This document shows, one piece after another, positions 21,438 through 31,654 of a stretch of DNA of 64,000 bases. Within the stretch, counting starts at the first letter, position 1, and each line of letters starts with the position of its first letter. The translations under genes were made by a program, and so were the position numbers. The stretch is taken from the NCBI GenBank assembly GCA_030180135.1, contig CM058239.1:79615823-79679822 (forward strand), given 5' to 3'. The DNA is from Orychophragmus violaceus (Eukaryota > Streptophyta > Magnoliopsida > Brassicales > Brassicaceae). Below the pieces are notes generated by a model that was not told the origin of the DNA, made no database searches, and saw nothing but the letters and a program-made list of their open reading frames with translations.

Positions 21438-22883
21438 TTGTTTACTCACGTTTTTGATTTTTGGATTCGCAGGGATTCGCACTGCATCGATCGTTGCTCA
21501 CCTTGCATCGATCGACACAAGGCGAGAACAGCGATGCTGAGATCTGATACGTTCAATGGGTTCCGCACCATGGAACCTGTTATTTTGATTCGCGGTGAAA
21601 ATGGCGTTCTACGAGACCAAGAGGGTCACATATGCAACGCAAAAGGTCAGAAAATAGATGGGGAAGGAAATCCCATCTTACCAGATTACCATGTATTGGT
21701 TGGGCAAGTAGCTGAGATGCAGAGTAAGATAGATGACATCCACGACATCTTACTTAGTGAGAGACAGTTCCGAGCAGAGGCAAAAACTGATAAATTTGCA
21801 GAGGTACATTATATGGCTGGAGCCGACTATTATGGACATACATTGGGACATCAGCACAGACAAGGTTCTAGGCATGCTCAAGGATCAAGAGACCATAACT
21901 ACACTTCCTATCTAGCACCTCCTACACAAAGGAGCAGACTAGAGATGATGATAGAACAATCAATTGAAAAGCAACAGCAGAACACAACTTCTTTCAGCTC
22001 GAAGCTAGAGAACCTGTACACTAATCTGAATGAGAAATTTGAATCCTTGAGCACTCGCATGAAGCAGCTGGACACACAGATGGATCAAGTTTCAAGTTCT
22101 ACCTCAAGGAAGGATTCTCAAGAAGCTCATGCCAGCAACATTCCCATTCAGGATGACATACAGATGGATCATGGTTCATGTCTAGCAGTTAAGGCTGTGG
22201 AATTTGTGGAAGATAGAGGGGGATTTGATGTTGAATTGCCTGAGTTTGAAAGCTTCAATGCGCCCGACTCAACAGAGATTGACATGGATCTCTTGACTTG
22301 GATAGTTCAGATTGAAGTGGGACCAAGCCAAGAAGAGAAATTTGAGTCTGAGATGGCTGGAATGGACCAAGAAGCGGATAAACCCGAGACCATAGTTGAA
22401 ACACGAGCTGAGACGACAGCATCGATCGATGCTTCACACGCACCGATCGTTGCACCCCGAAAGGAACCAGTTTCACTCATATCTCAAGGACCTGCTAAAG
22501 AAAGAACCTATAAACCTCCATTACCATTCCCGAAAGCTCCCGTTACGTCTAAAGATATGGTTCAGTGCACAGTAGTGGCTGACAAGAAGATGGTGGTTCC
22601 ACAAGAGCCTATTCTAGCATCTTCAAGGCCTAAAACTACTCATAAACAAAAAGCTCCGAACATCAAAACTTTGCCAAAGGTAAAGCATAAATCCTCTAAG
22701 TTTAAACCTCCTGACTCCACTATTTTGAATGCAGGAAAGAGCGTTAAAACACCCAAGTGTCAATCTCACCCTACATTCATCCCGACGTTCCTTGGACGAC
22801 ATCATGCTGCTACTGCTTACACACCACCATGGATGATAAGGCATTCACATAGACACTCAAAGTCTCTGTTGAAACCTCCATGA
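21438..22883 (+). CDS. Athila gag-like protein (481 codons)
   Basis: An open frame covers the first part of the internal region. The N-terminus reads through a palindrome pair (giving CIDRCSPCIDRH), so initiation may instead be at the ATGs at about 21534 or 21570. Then PVILIRGENGVLRDQEGHIC leads to a coiled-coil region (about residues 85-105 and 170-225, with LENLYTNLNEKFESL and RMKQLDTQMDQV). This matches the middle to C-terminal part of Athila/Tat Gag as also seen in Athila 2 (LDAMHENLNGKFESL). An acidic region, a second in-frame palindrome pair (about residue 330, ASIDASHAPI) and a basic, Pro-rich tail follow. No zinc knuckle and no protease are present, so Gag-Pol is truncated. The codon table is open throughout, consistent with recent insertion. 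Confidence 0.75.
   Translation: MFTHVFDFWIRRDSHCIDRCSPCIDRHKARTAMLRSDTFNGFRTMEPVILIRGENGVLRDQEGHICNAKGQKIDGEGNPILPDYHVLVGQVAEMQSKIDDIHDILLSERQFRAEAKTDKFAEVHYMAGADYYGHTLGHQHRQGSRHAQGSRDHNYTSYLAPPTQRSRLEMMIEQSIEKQQQNTTSFSSKLENLYTNLNEKFESLSTRMKQLDTQMDQVSSSTSRKDSQEAHASNIPIQDDIQMDHGSCLAVKAVEFVEDRGGFDVELPEFESFNAPDSTEIDMDLLTWIVQIEVGPSQEEKFESEMAGMDQEADKPETIVETRAETTASIDASHAPIVAPRKEPVSLISQGPAKERTYKPPLPFPKAPVTSKDMVQCTVVADKKMVVPQEPILASSRPKTTHKQKAPNIKTLPKVKHKSSKFKPPDSTILNAGKSVKTPKCQSHPTFIPTFLGRHHAATAYTPPWMIRHSHRHSKSLLKPP
21484..22453 (+). repeat. Two palindrome pairs inside the Athila 1 gag frame
   Basis: Pairs have cores at 21487/21508 and 22422/22443, both 21 bp apart. Because 21 is a multiple of three they are read in frame and add CIDR or SID(A/R) peptides without disrupting translation. 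Confidence 0.85.
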
Positions 22884-23748
22884 GTCTGACCTCTTTCCAA
22901 AAGTCAAGCTAATGACTTAAAACAAGCGCTGAGTGGGAGGCAATCCACTGTTAGGTTTAATTATTTTTCTTTCTCATTTTTGGTGTTTTTCTTAGGATTT
23001 CACGTTTTTATTTGTTCTTGTTAGTTTTTAGATACAGAACACAAGTCTGGAGATGTGTGACGATCGTTGCTCACATGTGCAACGGTCGTTGCAATTGGTT
23101 CAAATCGAAAAAAAAATTAAGGTACGTTGAGCTAAACCGGAATTAATCTGGTTCAGCGAGCATCGATCGTTGCACCTAAAGCAACGATCGTTGCACCCAC
23201 GACCAGGTAAGTTACCTTAAACCCTATTTTCTCTTCTTCTTCTCCATTCCTTTTGGTCGACACACCGAGAACCCAAACCGTAAATCGCCATTTCTTCATC
23301 GATTTATTTGATTCTAAGCATTATTTCACTTGTTTTTACATACCCAATCTGTTTCCCCAACCCATACCTCAAGAAATCAAGGTAATGTTCTTCAATTTTC
23401 GAATTTTCGGATTGGATTTTTAGGGTTTTAGGGTTGTTGATTTTTGAACCAAAAAAATTGATGATGCATGCGTAATTAGAACGATTTAGGGTGATTGATT
23501 ATGATTTTGAACTGATTTGAGACAATGTGGCTTGGATTTGACTGATTTTTGATGATTTGTTGCGGCAAAATCGCTCTGCAACGGTCGTTGCTCTAGAGCA
23601 ACGGTCGTTGCATTGCGATTTTGGGAAATGTTCGATAACGCGAAATCGCCTTGCAACGATCGATGCCTTAGATGCAACGGTCGATGCTTCGCGATTTCAC
23701 AGTGAAATTTTGCCGAGACTTATAAATGTTTGAACTTTGTTTTTGCAG
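22884..23748 (+). other. Athila 1 inter-ORF region with four palindrome pairs
   Basis: No coding. Pairs occur at 23060/23082, 23163/23184, 23581/23601 and 23656/23677, mostly as the GCAACGATCGTTGC or GCAACGGTCGTTGC variants. The stretch ends in TTTTTGCAG directly before the ATG of the next ORF, a strong splice acceptor. Confidence 0.75.
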
Positions 23749-25269
23749 ATGGCGTCTCAAAGGCAACCCCGCAAGAAGCGAGCCACAGCTTCCACAGCAA
23801 CAAGACACTACACCCCACCGCCTCAATGGTTTAACAGGGAATCAGAGTCACCCGCACCATACAACAGATATGGGCCACCAATTGCTTTACCTTGGCCCAG
23901 AGAGGACGCCACACCATTTCAGACGACCAGACAGTGGCCGGAGGACCTCATACGTTTCTTAAGGTCCGCTGAGTTCACAGAGCGGCCATTGCTCTCTTCA
24001 TGGGACGAGTATGACTCGCTTCTCTACAGTGGTTGGTGTGGGATGATCATCAAGCCGACCAAGTTCGCGGACTACTCCACCTGCAGGATTCTGGGGATCG
24101 ATGAGCAGGTGCTAGCTGTGTGCAGAGGCATTGGTCTAGGGACAATGCCGATGCGACACTATGACCTCTATCCTGAGCTGGTCAGGCAGCTATTGGCCAC
24201 TTGCAGAGTGGTTTACTCGGATCCCGACCACAGGAGCGCTACAGTGGGTGCTTTGACCTTCATGAGTTGGGGAGTCAGGTATCGGATTCCTCTACTTGAT
24301 ATCTGCAGGATCTACGGGTTCAGTACTGAGCCGAGGCGCATAACCACTCGAGTGGGATCCGGTGGAGGCTCGCACATTCTGGGAGAGTATTGGCAGCGGT
24401 CGATACAACTCCAGGACCACACCAGTAGTGCAGATGAGACATCCGGTGCTGCGATATGTCTCGCGTGTCTTGTGCTGGAGCTTGCTTTGCAAGTTTGAGG
24501 CCAACAAGATGCGCAAACTTGAGATGGAGTTGCTGTTTATGGGGCTGAGAGATCAGTTTAGAGGTTCCGGCGTGAGAGATCCTACTTCGGGTCTCAACTT
24601 GGGAGCTATTTTCGCGCAGCATTTAGTTGATCTGCAGCTGAAGCCGTTTGATGGAGCTGGTACAGAGACGGTAGGGAGTTTACTTACTCCCATTTTTGAG
24701 TATTGTGGGATTCCTCTTCATGGCACAGAGCGTGATACAGCTCGAGAGTTCCTGGATCTCAGCCATTTGCAGAGCGCTACCTGGCTCAAGGAGGGGCGCA
24801 TTTGGGTTTCACTGATCCGACCACTGGGAGGACTGGTATCGAGCTTCCCGCTGCCAGATGGACACAGATTGACACATTAGAGGCACTGAGATTTCAGCCT
24901 CCTGAGTGTGCGCAGCGTGGGATTCCGACTATGGCTCATCCACTGGGAGAGCCTTCCTCACGAGCTTCGACTTCTTCTGCCCCTGCTCCTGCGCCCGCGC
25001 CAGCCCCAGTCGACATTGTGGGTCCCTTTCCTGAGCCTGCGATGGCTTACGGTGCATATTCTGAGGCAGAGTGGAGAGAGAGATCCGATGGTATGTTTCG
25101 AGTTCTTTGGAACTTCGTGCGTACTTGCAGCTGCAGGAGGCCACCACAGATCCATCAGCCCGTACCTGACCGACGTCGTCGACAGCGATCTCCGACTGAT
25201 ACTGATCCCGCACCCGAGGCAGCCGATGACGATGCACTGTATGGTGGGATAGACGATGAGAGCGAGTGA
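23749..25269 (+). pseudogene. Athila ORF-1 family protein, two frameshifts
   Basis: ATG at 23749 (MASQRQPRKKRA, a basic N-terminus) opens a frame with WPEDLIRFLRSAEF, SSWDEYDSLLYSGWCGMI, GIDEQVLAVCRGIGLGTM and LLDICRIYGFSTEPRR. Near 24430 the match moves to the next frame (MRHPVLRYVSRVLCWSLLCK, LEMELLFMGLRDQF, GLNLGAIFAQHLVDLQLKPF). Near 24850 it moves again (ALRFQPPECAQ..., a Pro/Ala-rich linker and an acidic C-terminus DDDALYGGIDDESE). The sequence order agrees with the retrotransposon ORF-1 protein of Athila (Pfam ATHILA). Its function is not established. The ORF begins right after a TTTTTGCAG acceptor, so a spliced subgenomic mRNA is possible. Two shifts break an otherwise well-preserved sequence. 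Confidence 0.8.
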
Positions 25270-26585
25270 GAGTAGTCTCCATACTTTCGGTTCTGTATTC
25301 TGACTTTTTCTTTTCTTTTGCACTTTTCTTCTTTTGATTTTTAGGATTCTACTTTGTTTGGATGATTTGCACTTTATTTGGTACATATTTTGCTTCGGTT
25401 TTATTCTGTTTCTAGTGTTCTCAGCTTGCAGGGATCAAAATTGACAAAAACAGACGGACTAACCTGCTAACTTGCTGACTGTTCGTGAAAGCGCAGTGCA
25501 TCGATCGACACACCATTGTGTCGATCGTCACAATACGAAAAAATCGCACAGCAACGGTCGGTGCACTTAGTGCAACGATCGATGCTTGTGCGACAGAGGT
25601 AAAACCCGACAGAACTAAAACATCCATAAACAATTTTTCTTTCTTTTTACCGATCCTTCGCTGGACACTACTGGGGACAGTGTGTCTTAAGTGTGGGGGA
25701 GGTGTTACTGACTTTTGTTTTCTGTTTTCTTAAGAGCCAGTCCGTTTTTCAAAAAAAATTTATTGAGTCAAAATTGTTTAAGTAAGAAACTATGATTTTC
25801 TGAGAAGATTTACAAGACTTGCAGGAACTTAAGTAACCATTGGGATGAAGTTGCAGGATCTATCTATGACTATTAGAAAACCCCATCACAGATCAACCTA
25901 CTGGGAACACCCACATCACTTCAGGTATCAGAGGATCCTTTACTGACTTCAACCTTAATACTGACTTAGATTTCTCACCTAAGGGCTTGGTATACTTTGT
26001 GTCGGATTCCCTTGTTAGTTCTGACACAGCCTGTCAACATATCCTATTTAGTTCCCTTCTCCCCTTCTGTAAAGTAAAAAAATAAATAATAAACTGAGGA
26101 TGAGTTAGTAACTCCGAAGTGGTCATGGGAATAGTAGCAAACACTATTATCTCTCATGTGATCCATGGAATGTGTCCAAAGTACACCCCATAACGGGAAG
26201 AACACTGATAAAAAAAATAAAATGATACCCAGTGGGGAAAAATCAGTTTTTAAAGAAGGGAAAGAGAAGAAAGGGACTAGAGAAGGATAGTATGGTGGTC
26301 TAGAACTGATAAGGTAAGAATCCATGTGCCCTTTGATCGATACTCCTTAGGTGAGACCGCACTTAAATACTTGCAGAAGTCAGTAGGGAGAATTTGAATG
26401 ATTGAATGTGATTGTGGAGTTTACCTAGGACAGTTGCTAAGTGTGGGGGAAGTACATTGTGGTCTTGATATCCTGTGATTGATTCTTGCAGTGGTTTACT
26501 AAGGGGAATCTGAGTATTGTAGCTTCTAGGATGAAATGAGTTTCTGAAGAGTTTTCAAACCTCTTATCTACATTTAGTTCTTTGC

Positions 26586-26605
26586 CTTGCTTGAGGACAA
26601 GCAAG
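26586..26605 (+). other. Perfect hairpin before the Athila 1 PPT
   Basis: CTTGCTTG, loop AGGA, CAAGCAAG: an 8-bp stem with a tetraloop three bases upstream of the PPT phrase. It may act in plus-strand priming or RNA 3' processing; that is inference. Confidence 0.75.
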
Positions 26606-26608
26606 AGC

Positions 26609-26623
26609 TAAGTGTGGGGGAGT
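26609..26623 (+). other. Polypurine tract of Athila 1
   Basis: AAGTGTGGGGGAG(T) abuts the 3' LTR start TGATATACC at 26624, the expected plus-strand primer site. Confidence 0.8.
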
Positions 26624-27798
26624 TGATATACCATGGATTTTAGGGATTTTAACCATGGTATATGTGTTATTTATCGAGTCTTTTACTATGTTTTAGAGTC
26701 TTTTCAGGTGTTTATTAGGTACAAGCACATTTGGAGCATATTTGGTGATTTAGGCACTTTCTGGAGCTAATTGGAGTATTTGGCCGAGAGATAAAGTTCA
26801 CTGTTGATATTTCCGAGATGCAACGATCGTCACACTTATGGCGTCGATCGATGCACCAGCGAGATGGGCCAAACGACGGTTTGATGAAGAATGATAACAT
26901 TTCAATTCTGCCCAGAAGTTCCTGATATTTACAAAGAAGCCCCAAAACGTGTTTTAGGTTATAAATAGAGTTTTTGAGCCATTGTTTAGGCTATGCTTCA
27001 TAACTAAGTTTTATTCTCTTAGGAGATTTTAGGGGCTGGTTTTGTTCTCGAAAGAGACTTGATTTTGAACCCCAGTTCTTATTTGATTCTATGATATTTG
27101 GTTTTCTACTTATGATATCTTCTGTCTCGATGAATATGTCTGAGTAGATCACTTGTTAGGTTGAAAGATTCTCATTTAGGATTTTAGAGAATTATAGTTT
27201 AATTAATCTGTAGAGATTCATATCTGCTAGTTCTTTATCTAAGTTGTTCTTAATGCTTGATCTGAAGTAGCTAATCAGAGTTATGATGTTAGGTTGATTA
27301 ATTCAACGGAAGTTGGTTAATTTAACTAGAAAGAACCTAGATAAGCAATTAAACTGTTCGCAAACGGAAGTTTGGTTCAGGTTAATTGTGAACATATCAA
27401 ACTTGGAATTAATGCTAGTTTAATCTGTTAGTTCTCGCAAACGGAAGTTTGGTTTGCTGCACTTAGACTTAGAGAATTATCGCAAAGGAATTTGGTTAAT
27501 TCTATATCAGTGTTTGAGTTCTAGAATAGTTATTGATTGGATCTAGATAGATTGATTGCTTGCGTTCCTGATTTCCTGAGAAATCCTGAAACCTAACGCT
27601 TTGCCTTCTTGCTCACAAACTCACTTGATTTACTTTGCTATTTCGTTTACTGTTTTCACATCTGCTTCGCTTAATTAAATCTGAACTGCTATAAATCTAT
27701 TGTGTGACTGAGAGTCCTCGTGGGATTCGATACCTTATATACTACGATTGCATTAACTGTGCACTTGCAGTAGAATAGGGAAAACTATACACCTATCA
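26624..27798 (+). repeat. Athila 1 3' LTR
   Basis: 1175 bp. By-eye differences from the 5' LTR are about nine substitutions and no indel. TATA box at 26960-26968; palindrome pair at 26823/26844. Confidence 0.95.
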
Positions 27799-28144
27799 TT
27801 AATCAGGTCGTGGTATAAGTCAACATATATAAGATATATGGTCGACTTTTACATAAAAAAAAAACCTAATCGATAGCCACCAGAAACAAACAGAGAACCT
27901 CCTGAGAGATCTGATCTCTAACGGCACTAGCATCCCGTCTGTTCCAGTTTGTGTGCGTGTGGATACCAGTAGAGGAGCAGCATTTGAGGCGCTCGTGAAT
28001 CTCGAATACTTGTTCATCTTCCGCTGCTAAACTCCAGGTAATTCGAGATCTGTTGTAGATTCAATATAACTAGACCCTGGATCCTAGGCTTGGAATTATA
28101 CCTAGGGTTGCTAATTGGATTAGGAACTGCTAGAAATTCTTTCA
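27799..28144 (+). repeat. Copia 1 5' LTR, right part
   Basis: Continues the 5' LTR after Athila 1, starting with the duplicated TTAAT. It matches 34723-35066 with more differences than the left part, concentrated around 27990-28015. It contains the block TTTGTGTGCGTGTGGATACC, which is conserved in copia 2 and in the relic at 16.1 kb, and ends ATTCTTTCA at 28144. Confidence 0.9.
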
Positions 28145-28145
28145 G

Positions 28146-28157
28146 TGGTATCAGAGC
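28146..28157 (+). other. Primer binding site, tRNA-Met type (copia 1)
   Basis: TGGTATCAGAGC starts one base after the LTR and is complementary to the 3' end of initiator tRNA-Met, the usual copia primer. Confidence 0.9.
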
Positions 28158-28286
28158 TTTAGGGTTTCTGTTCTTGAATCTAGATGCATGTTTAAGTATT
28201 TTAATGGTTAAAATCGGATTCATAAGATGAATTGAAAGGCATGCTAGAATCGATTTTTAGGAAAAACAATTCAAGGGTTTCGCACT

Positions 28287-28730
28287 GTGTCGATCGACAC
28301 CAATCCGGTGTCGATCGAAACGCCGTGAAAACCCTAATTAAAATTTTAGGTTTCGATCTTAAAGGTCGAAGTTCCTGACGCCCTAACGCGTCGATCGACA
28401 CAAAAGTTGTGTCGGTCGACACGGACCTTGTGATTGGTTTAATCGGTTCAATTGGATTGGACCGGTTATCGCGCTTGGTTAAAATGCCTAAATCGGTTCA
28501 ATTGGATGATTAAGTTCAATTGGATTGGACCGGTTATCTCAATTGGTTTAAATCGGTTTGACGGGTTAATTACGGTTTGATTGAATTGGGTTGACGTCGA
28601 TCGACACAAGTGTTGTGTCGATCGATGCTAGCCGGTTATCAAACCGGTTCAATTTGATTGACCGGTTATCGCAATGGTGTTGGTTTGGTAGTGTCGATCG
28701 ACACACGGAGTTGCATCGATCGACACACCA
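28287..28730 (+). repeat. Copia 1 leader: four palindrome pairs and a ~30-bp repeat
   Basis: Pairs have cores at 28290/28311, 28391/28412, 28597/28618 and 28694/28716. Between them, the phrase AATCGGTTCAATTGGAT, often with TGGACCGGTTATC, recurs at least four times (about 28440, 28493, 28523, 28640). The same plan is found in copia 2 (61748-62420), so the leader structure is conserved across copies. Confidence 0.85.
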
Positions 28731-29009
28731 CTCGGGATTTTAGTTATTGAACCAGAAATCGCATAAACCGAACCAAAGACTTAACCCATTTCTTAGAATA
28801 ATTAAAACTTAATAAAAGTTAGTTGTTTTAATAAATTTCTAAGATACATATATGATGTGTATATTAGATTAAAAGTTCCGTTCCTCAAACTAAATATCAA
28901 GTAATCCTTGATGTCTTCCCGATCTTGTCAACTGTCAAGACTCGTTTCATTGTGCGATAGATTTGCAGTGCAAGGTGTCCACAATTACATGAGTAAGGCA
29001 GGAGGTAAT

Positions 29010-29824
29010 TGTAACATCCCGGTTTGTGGTATATGTGGAAAGGCTTAAATGAATTAATTTGGCTACCTATGTCACCAAGTGCACTTACCTTTTCCGGTCA
29101 CTTGCTTGAAAGAACGCCAGAGTTAAGCGTGCTTGGGCTGGAGTAGTCCCAGGATGGGTGACCTTCCGGGAAGTGACTCGTGGTAGCATGTGTGTGAGGA
29201 CAAAACACATGGGAAAAGGTCATGGGGTGATTGTAGGGTCAGTAAATTAGCCGGTCGGGCCTACCCAAAAATAACGCACCGACCGTCGGACAGGGGTGGG
29301 GCCCACGAGCCCGATAGAGGGATGGGTGACTCACCGGTAGGGGCGGACGGGGTGTTACAAGTGGTATCAGAGCCGAATCTGAGGACGCGTGTGGAGTCAG
29401 TGAGGGCTCACACCGTCAAGGATAACGATCCTGGTGCGCAACGAGGGCGTTGCTCTCTATGAGAGTGGGTGAATTGTAACATCCCGGTTTGTGGTATATG
29501 TGGAAAGACTTAAATGAATTAATTTGGCTACCTATGTCCCCAAGTGCACTTACCTTTTCCGGTCACTTGCCTGAAAGAACGCCAGAGTTAAGCGTGCTTG
29601 GGCTGGAGTAGTCTCAGGATGGGTGACCTTCCGGGAAGTGACTCGTGGTAGCATGTGTGTGAGGACAAAACACATGGGAAAAGGTCATGGGGTGATTGTA
29701 GGGTCAGTAAATTAGCCGGTCGGGCCTACCCAAAAATAACGCACCAACCGTCGGACAGGGGTGGGGCCCACGAGCCCGATAGAGGGATGGGTGGCTCACC
29801 GGTAGGGGCGGACGGGGCGTTACA
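29010..29824 (+). mobile_element. Cassandra TRIM, complete
   Basis: Two 350-bp LTRs (29010-29359 and 29475-29824, TGTAACATCC...GTTACA) flank 115 bp that starts with a PBS, TGGTATCAGAGCC (29362-29374), and ends with a purine-rich GAGAGTGGGTGAA. The target duplication GTAAT is intact at both ends (29005-29009, 29825-29829). The LTRs contain a 5S rRNA-like sequence, which is diagnostic of Cassandra. Cassandra codes for nothing and needs enzymes from other elements. A 90-codon frame across the internal region is fortuitous. About seven LTR differences were seen. Confidence 0.95.
29110..29190 (+). repeat. 5S rRNA-like segment in Cassandra LTR
   Basis: Contains AGTTAAGCGTGCTTGGGC (box A region) and AGGATGGGTGACC with CCGGGAAGT (box C region), the internal Pol III promoter of 5S genes; the same segment recurs at about 29577-29655. 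It is part of the LTR and not a 5S gene: the first third of 5S is missing and the rest is changed. Confidence 0.9.
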
Positions 29825-30181
29825 GTAATCGTGTTGATAGGCTTGCAGTGCAAGGTATCAACAATTACATGACTTAAGAGATTGGTTTACTTGACTGGGC
29901 TATCAAAATCGTTTTGGGCCCAGAGACATCAGGTGGATTTGACATGAGATGTCAATCCACAACCAAGAGTTATATTGGATATAACTAGCAAAGTTGTTGC
30001 TTACCTAGATAACTAAAATTTGGGCGATAGCCAGTGGCTCACTCAAGTTTCAGTGAAGTATGGGTCTTGGATCATTATATTCATTTGAGGAAACATTGTT
30101 TTGAATATAATGCGAGTCTTCTTAATAGTTAAGATTTCTCATTTCTTGAACATCATAACTAAACCTCTCTTGTTTTCAGCT

Positions 30182-31096
30182 ATGTCTAGCACAAACCATC
30201 ATAACCATTTCTCCATGCGATCCGTCCTTGAGAAGGACAAGTTAAATGGATCCAACTTTCTTGAATGGTATCGGAACTTGAGATTTGTTCTCAAACAGGA
30301 GAAAAAGGACTATGTCCTTGAGAAAGTTCTCCCTAAGAAGTACCGAGCAAATGCCTGGCAGTCAGAAAAGGATGCTTGGGATAAGCATTCTAATGATGTG
30401 GTCGATTTATGTTGTCTCATGTTGGCTACCATGAACTCGGATTTACAGAAGCAATTCGAGAACGTGGAGTCGCCAATAGAGATGATCACTAACCTGAAAA
30501 GTATGTTTCAGGAGCAGACACGAACTCAGAGATACCAGATGGTTAAATCTCTAATTGAGTGCAAGCTACCAAAGGACGGACCAGTTAGTCCTCATGTCAT
30601 TAAGATGATGGGTTATATTGATAACCTGGAGAAACTGGATTGTCCCATTAGCCAAGAGTTGGCTACTGACATCATTTTGCAGTCACTGCCGTCAAGCTAT
30701 GATCAGTTTGTTATGAACTATAACATGAATAACTTGACAAAGACTTTGACTGAGTTTCATGGGATGCTCAAGACTACAGAACCTAACATCAAGAAGGACA
30801 CCCCAAATGTCCTTATGGTACAAAAGGGTAACAGGTTTAAGAAACTTGGTAAGAACAAATGTAATGACAAGACGAGCTCGATTGTGAATCAAAGCGAGTC
30901 TAACCATGCTCCTGAGGTTAAACCTGGTCCTTCTGAAGATGTTAAGTGCCGTTATTGTAATGGTTATGGGCATTTGAAAAGAAACTGCAATAAATTCCTG
31001 GAAGATTATGAGAAGCTGAAGAAGACGTACGAGACTTCTTCTTCAGGTATTTATGTTATAGAAGTAAATGTTACTACCTCTGGTCCCATTTCTTAG
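30182..31096 (+). CDS. Copia 1 Gag
   Basis: The ATG at 30182 is preferred to the frame start at 30101 because it lies two bases after TTTTCAG, an intron-acceptor-like site conserved in copia 2, and copia 2 Gag aligns from here. About 304 codons. It begins MSSTNHHNHFSMRS, then LEKDKLNGSNFLEWYRNLR, the UBN2-type Gag core with LMLATMNSDLQKQFE and SPHVIKMMGYIDNLEKL. A CCHC zinc knuckle, CRYCNGYGHLKRNC, is at about residue 255, followed by a coiled tail. Gag packages RNA in virus-like particles. The frame is open and ends at a TAG that separates it from the protease motif. Confidence 0.9.
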   Translation: MSSTNHHNHFSMRSVLEKDKLNGSNFLEWYRNLRFVLKQEKKDYVLEKVLPKKYRANAWQSEKDAWDKHSNDVVDLCCLMLATMNSDLQKQFENVESPIEMITNLKSMFQEQTRTQRYQMVKSLIECKLPKDGPVSPHVIKMMGYIDNLEKLDCPISQELATDIILQSLPSSYDQFVMNYNMNNLTKTLTEFHGMLKTTEPNIKKDTPNVLMVQKGNRFKKLGKNKCNDKTSSIVNQSESNHAPEVKPGPSEDVKCRYCNGYGHLKRNCNKFLEDYEKLKKTYETSSSGIYVIEVNVTTSGPIS

Positions 31097-31654
31097 GTAT
31101 TGGATACCGGCTGTGGTGCTCATATTTTGTGAAAATATGCAGGGCCTAAGCAATAGTAGGACTTTGGAGAAAGGACAAGTGGACCTGTGCGGTGGAAATG
31201 GAGCAAGAGTTGTTACATTAGTCGTAGGAATTCATTTGTCTTTTACCTTCTGGCATGATTTTGAACTTAAGAACTGCTACTATGTACCTGCTATAAGCAG
31301 AAATACTTTTTCTATTCCTTGTTTGGATATGGAAGGATATCAGTTTTCAAATTAAGAATAAGTGTTATTCAAATTGATTACAATGATATGTTTTATGGTA
31401 GCGGTCCATTAGAGAATGGACTTTATGTTCTAATACAAAATGTGCCTATCTATAACATTAGTACCAAGAGATTCAAGTCAAATGATACGAATCAAACTCT
31501 TTCTCTGACATTGTCGTTTGGGCTACATAAATAAGAAACAGAATCAGAAGCTCCATAGTGATGGGCTTTTGGGCTCATTTGATTATGAATCATATGAGAA
31601 ATGTGAATCTTGTTTATTAAGCAAAATAACTGAGGCCCCTTTCAACAAAAGGTA

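Larger units (their letters stand above)
25270..26623 (+). other. Athila 1 3' untranslated region
   Basis: Non-coding. It contains two palindrome pairs (25501/25521 and 25554/25575) and three copies of a purine tract TAAGTGTGGGGGA (about 25688, 26438 and 26609), the last being the PPT at the 3' LTR. Small open frames here have no domains. Confidence 0.75.
20181..27798 (+). mobile_element. Athila-type Ty3/gypsy element (Athila 1), pol-less
   Basis: LTRs of 1175 bp (TGATATACC...CCTATCA) bound a 5.27-kb internal region. The target duplication is TTAAT (27799-27803), with one change in the left copy (TTAGT). A PBS complementary to tRNA-Asp follows the 5' LTR, and a GTGGGGGAG purine tract precedes the 3' LTR. 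The internal region has an open gag-like frame and an Athila ORF-1-like frame with two shifts, but no protease, RT, RNase H or integrase. About nine differences between the LTRs (counted by eye) make it the youngest clear insertion. It is a non-autonomous Athila derivative that would need trans help. Confidence 0.93.

Noticed and set aside
24929..25386. Minus-strand frames of 117 and 142 codons
   Set aside because: Shadows of the GC-rich Athila ORF-1 coding strand, with no domains.
28146..28157. tRNA gene at TGGTATCAGAGC sites
   Set aside because: Only the primer-complementary 12-13 bases follow an LTR; no cloverleaf around them. The same holds at 29362 and 61590.
29110..29190. 5S rRNA gene
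   Set aside because: Only the last two thirds of 5S are present with changes, inside a 350-bp LTR repeated at 29475-29824 with a TSD: it is Cassandra.
29190..29462. 90-codon open frame
   Set aside because: It spans a Cassandra LTR and internal domain, which are non-coding.
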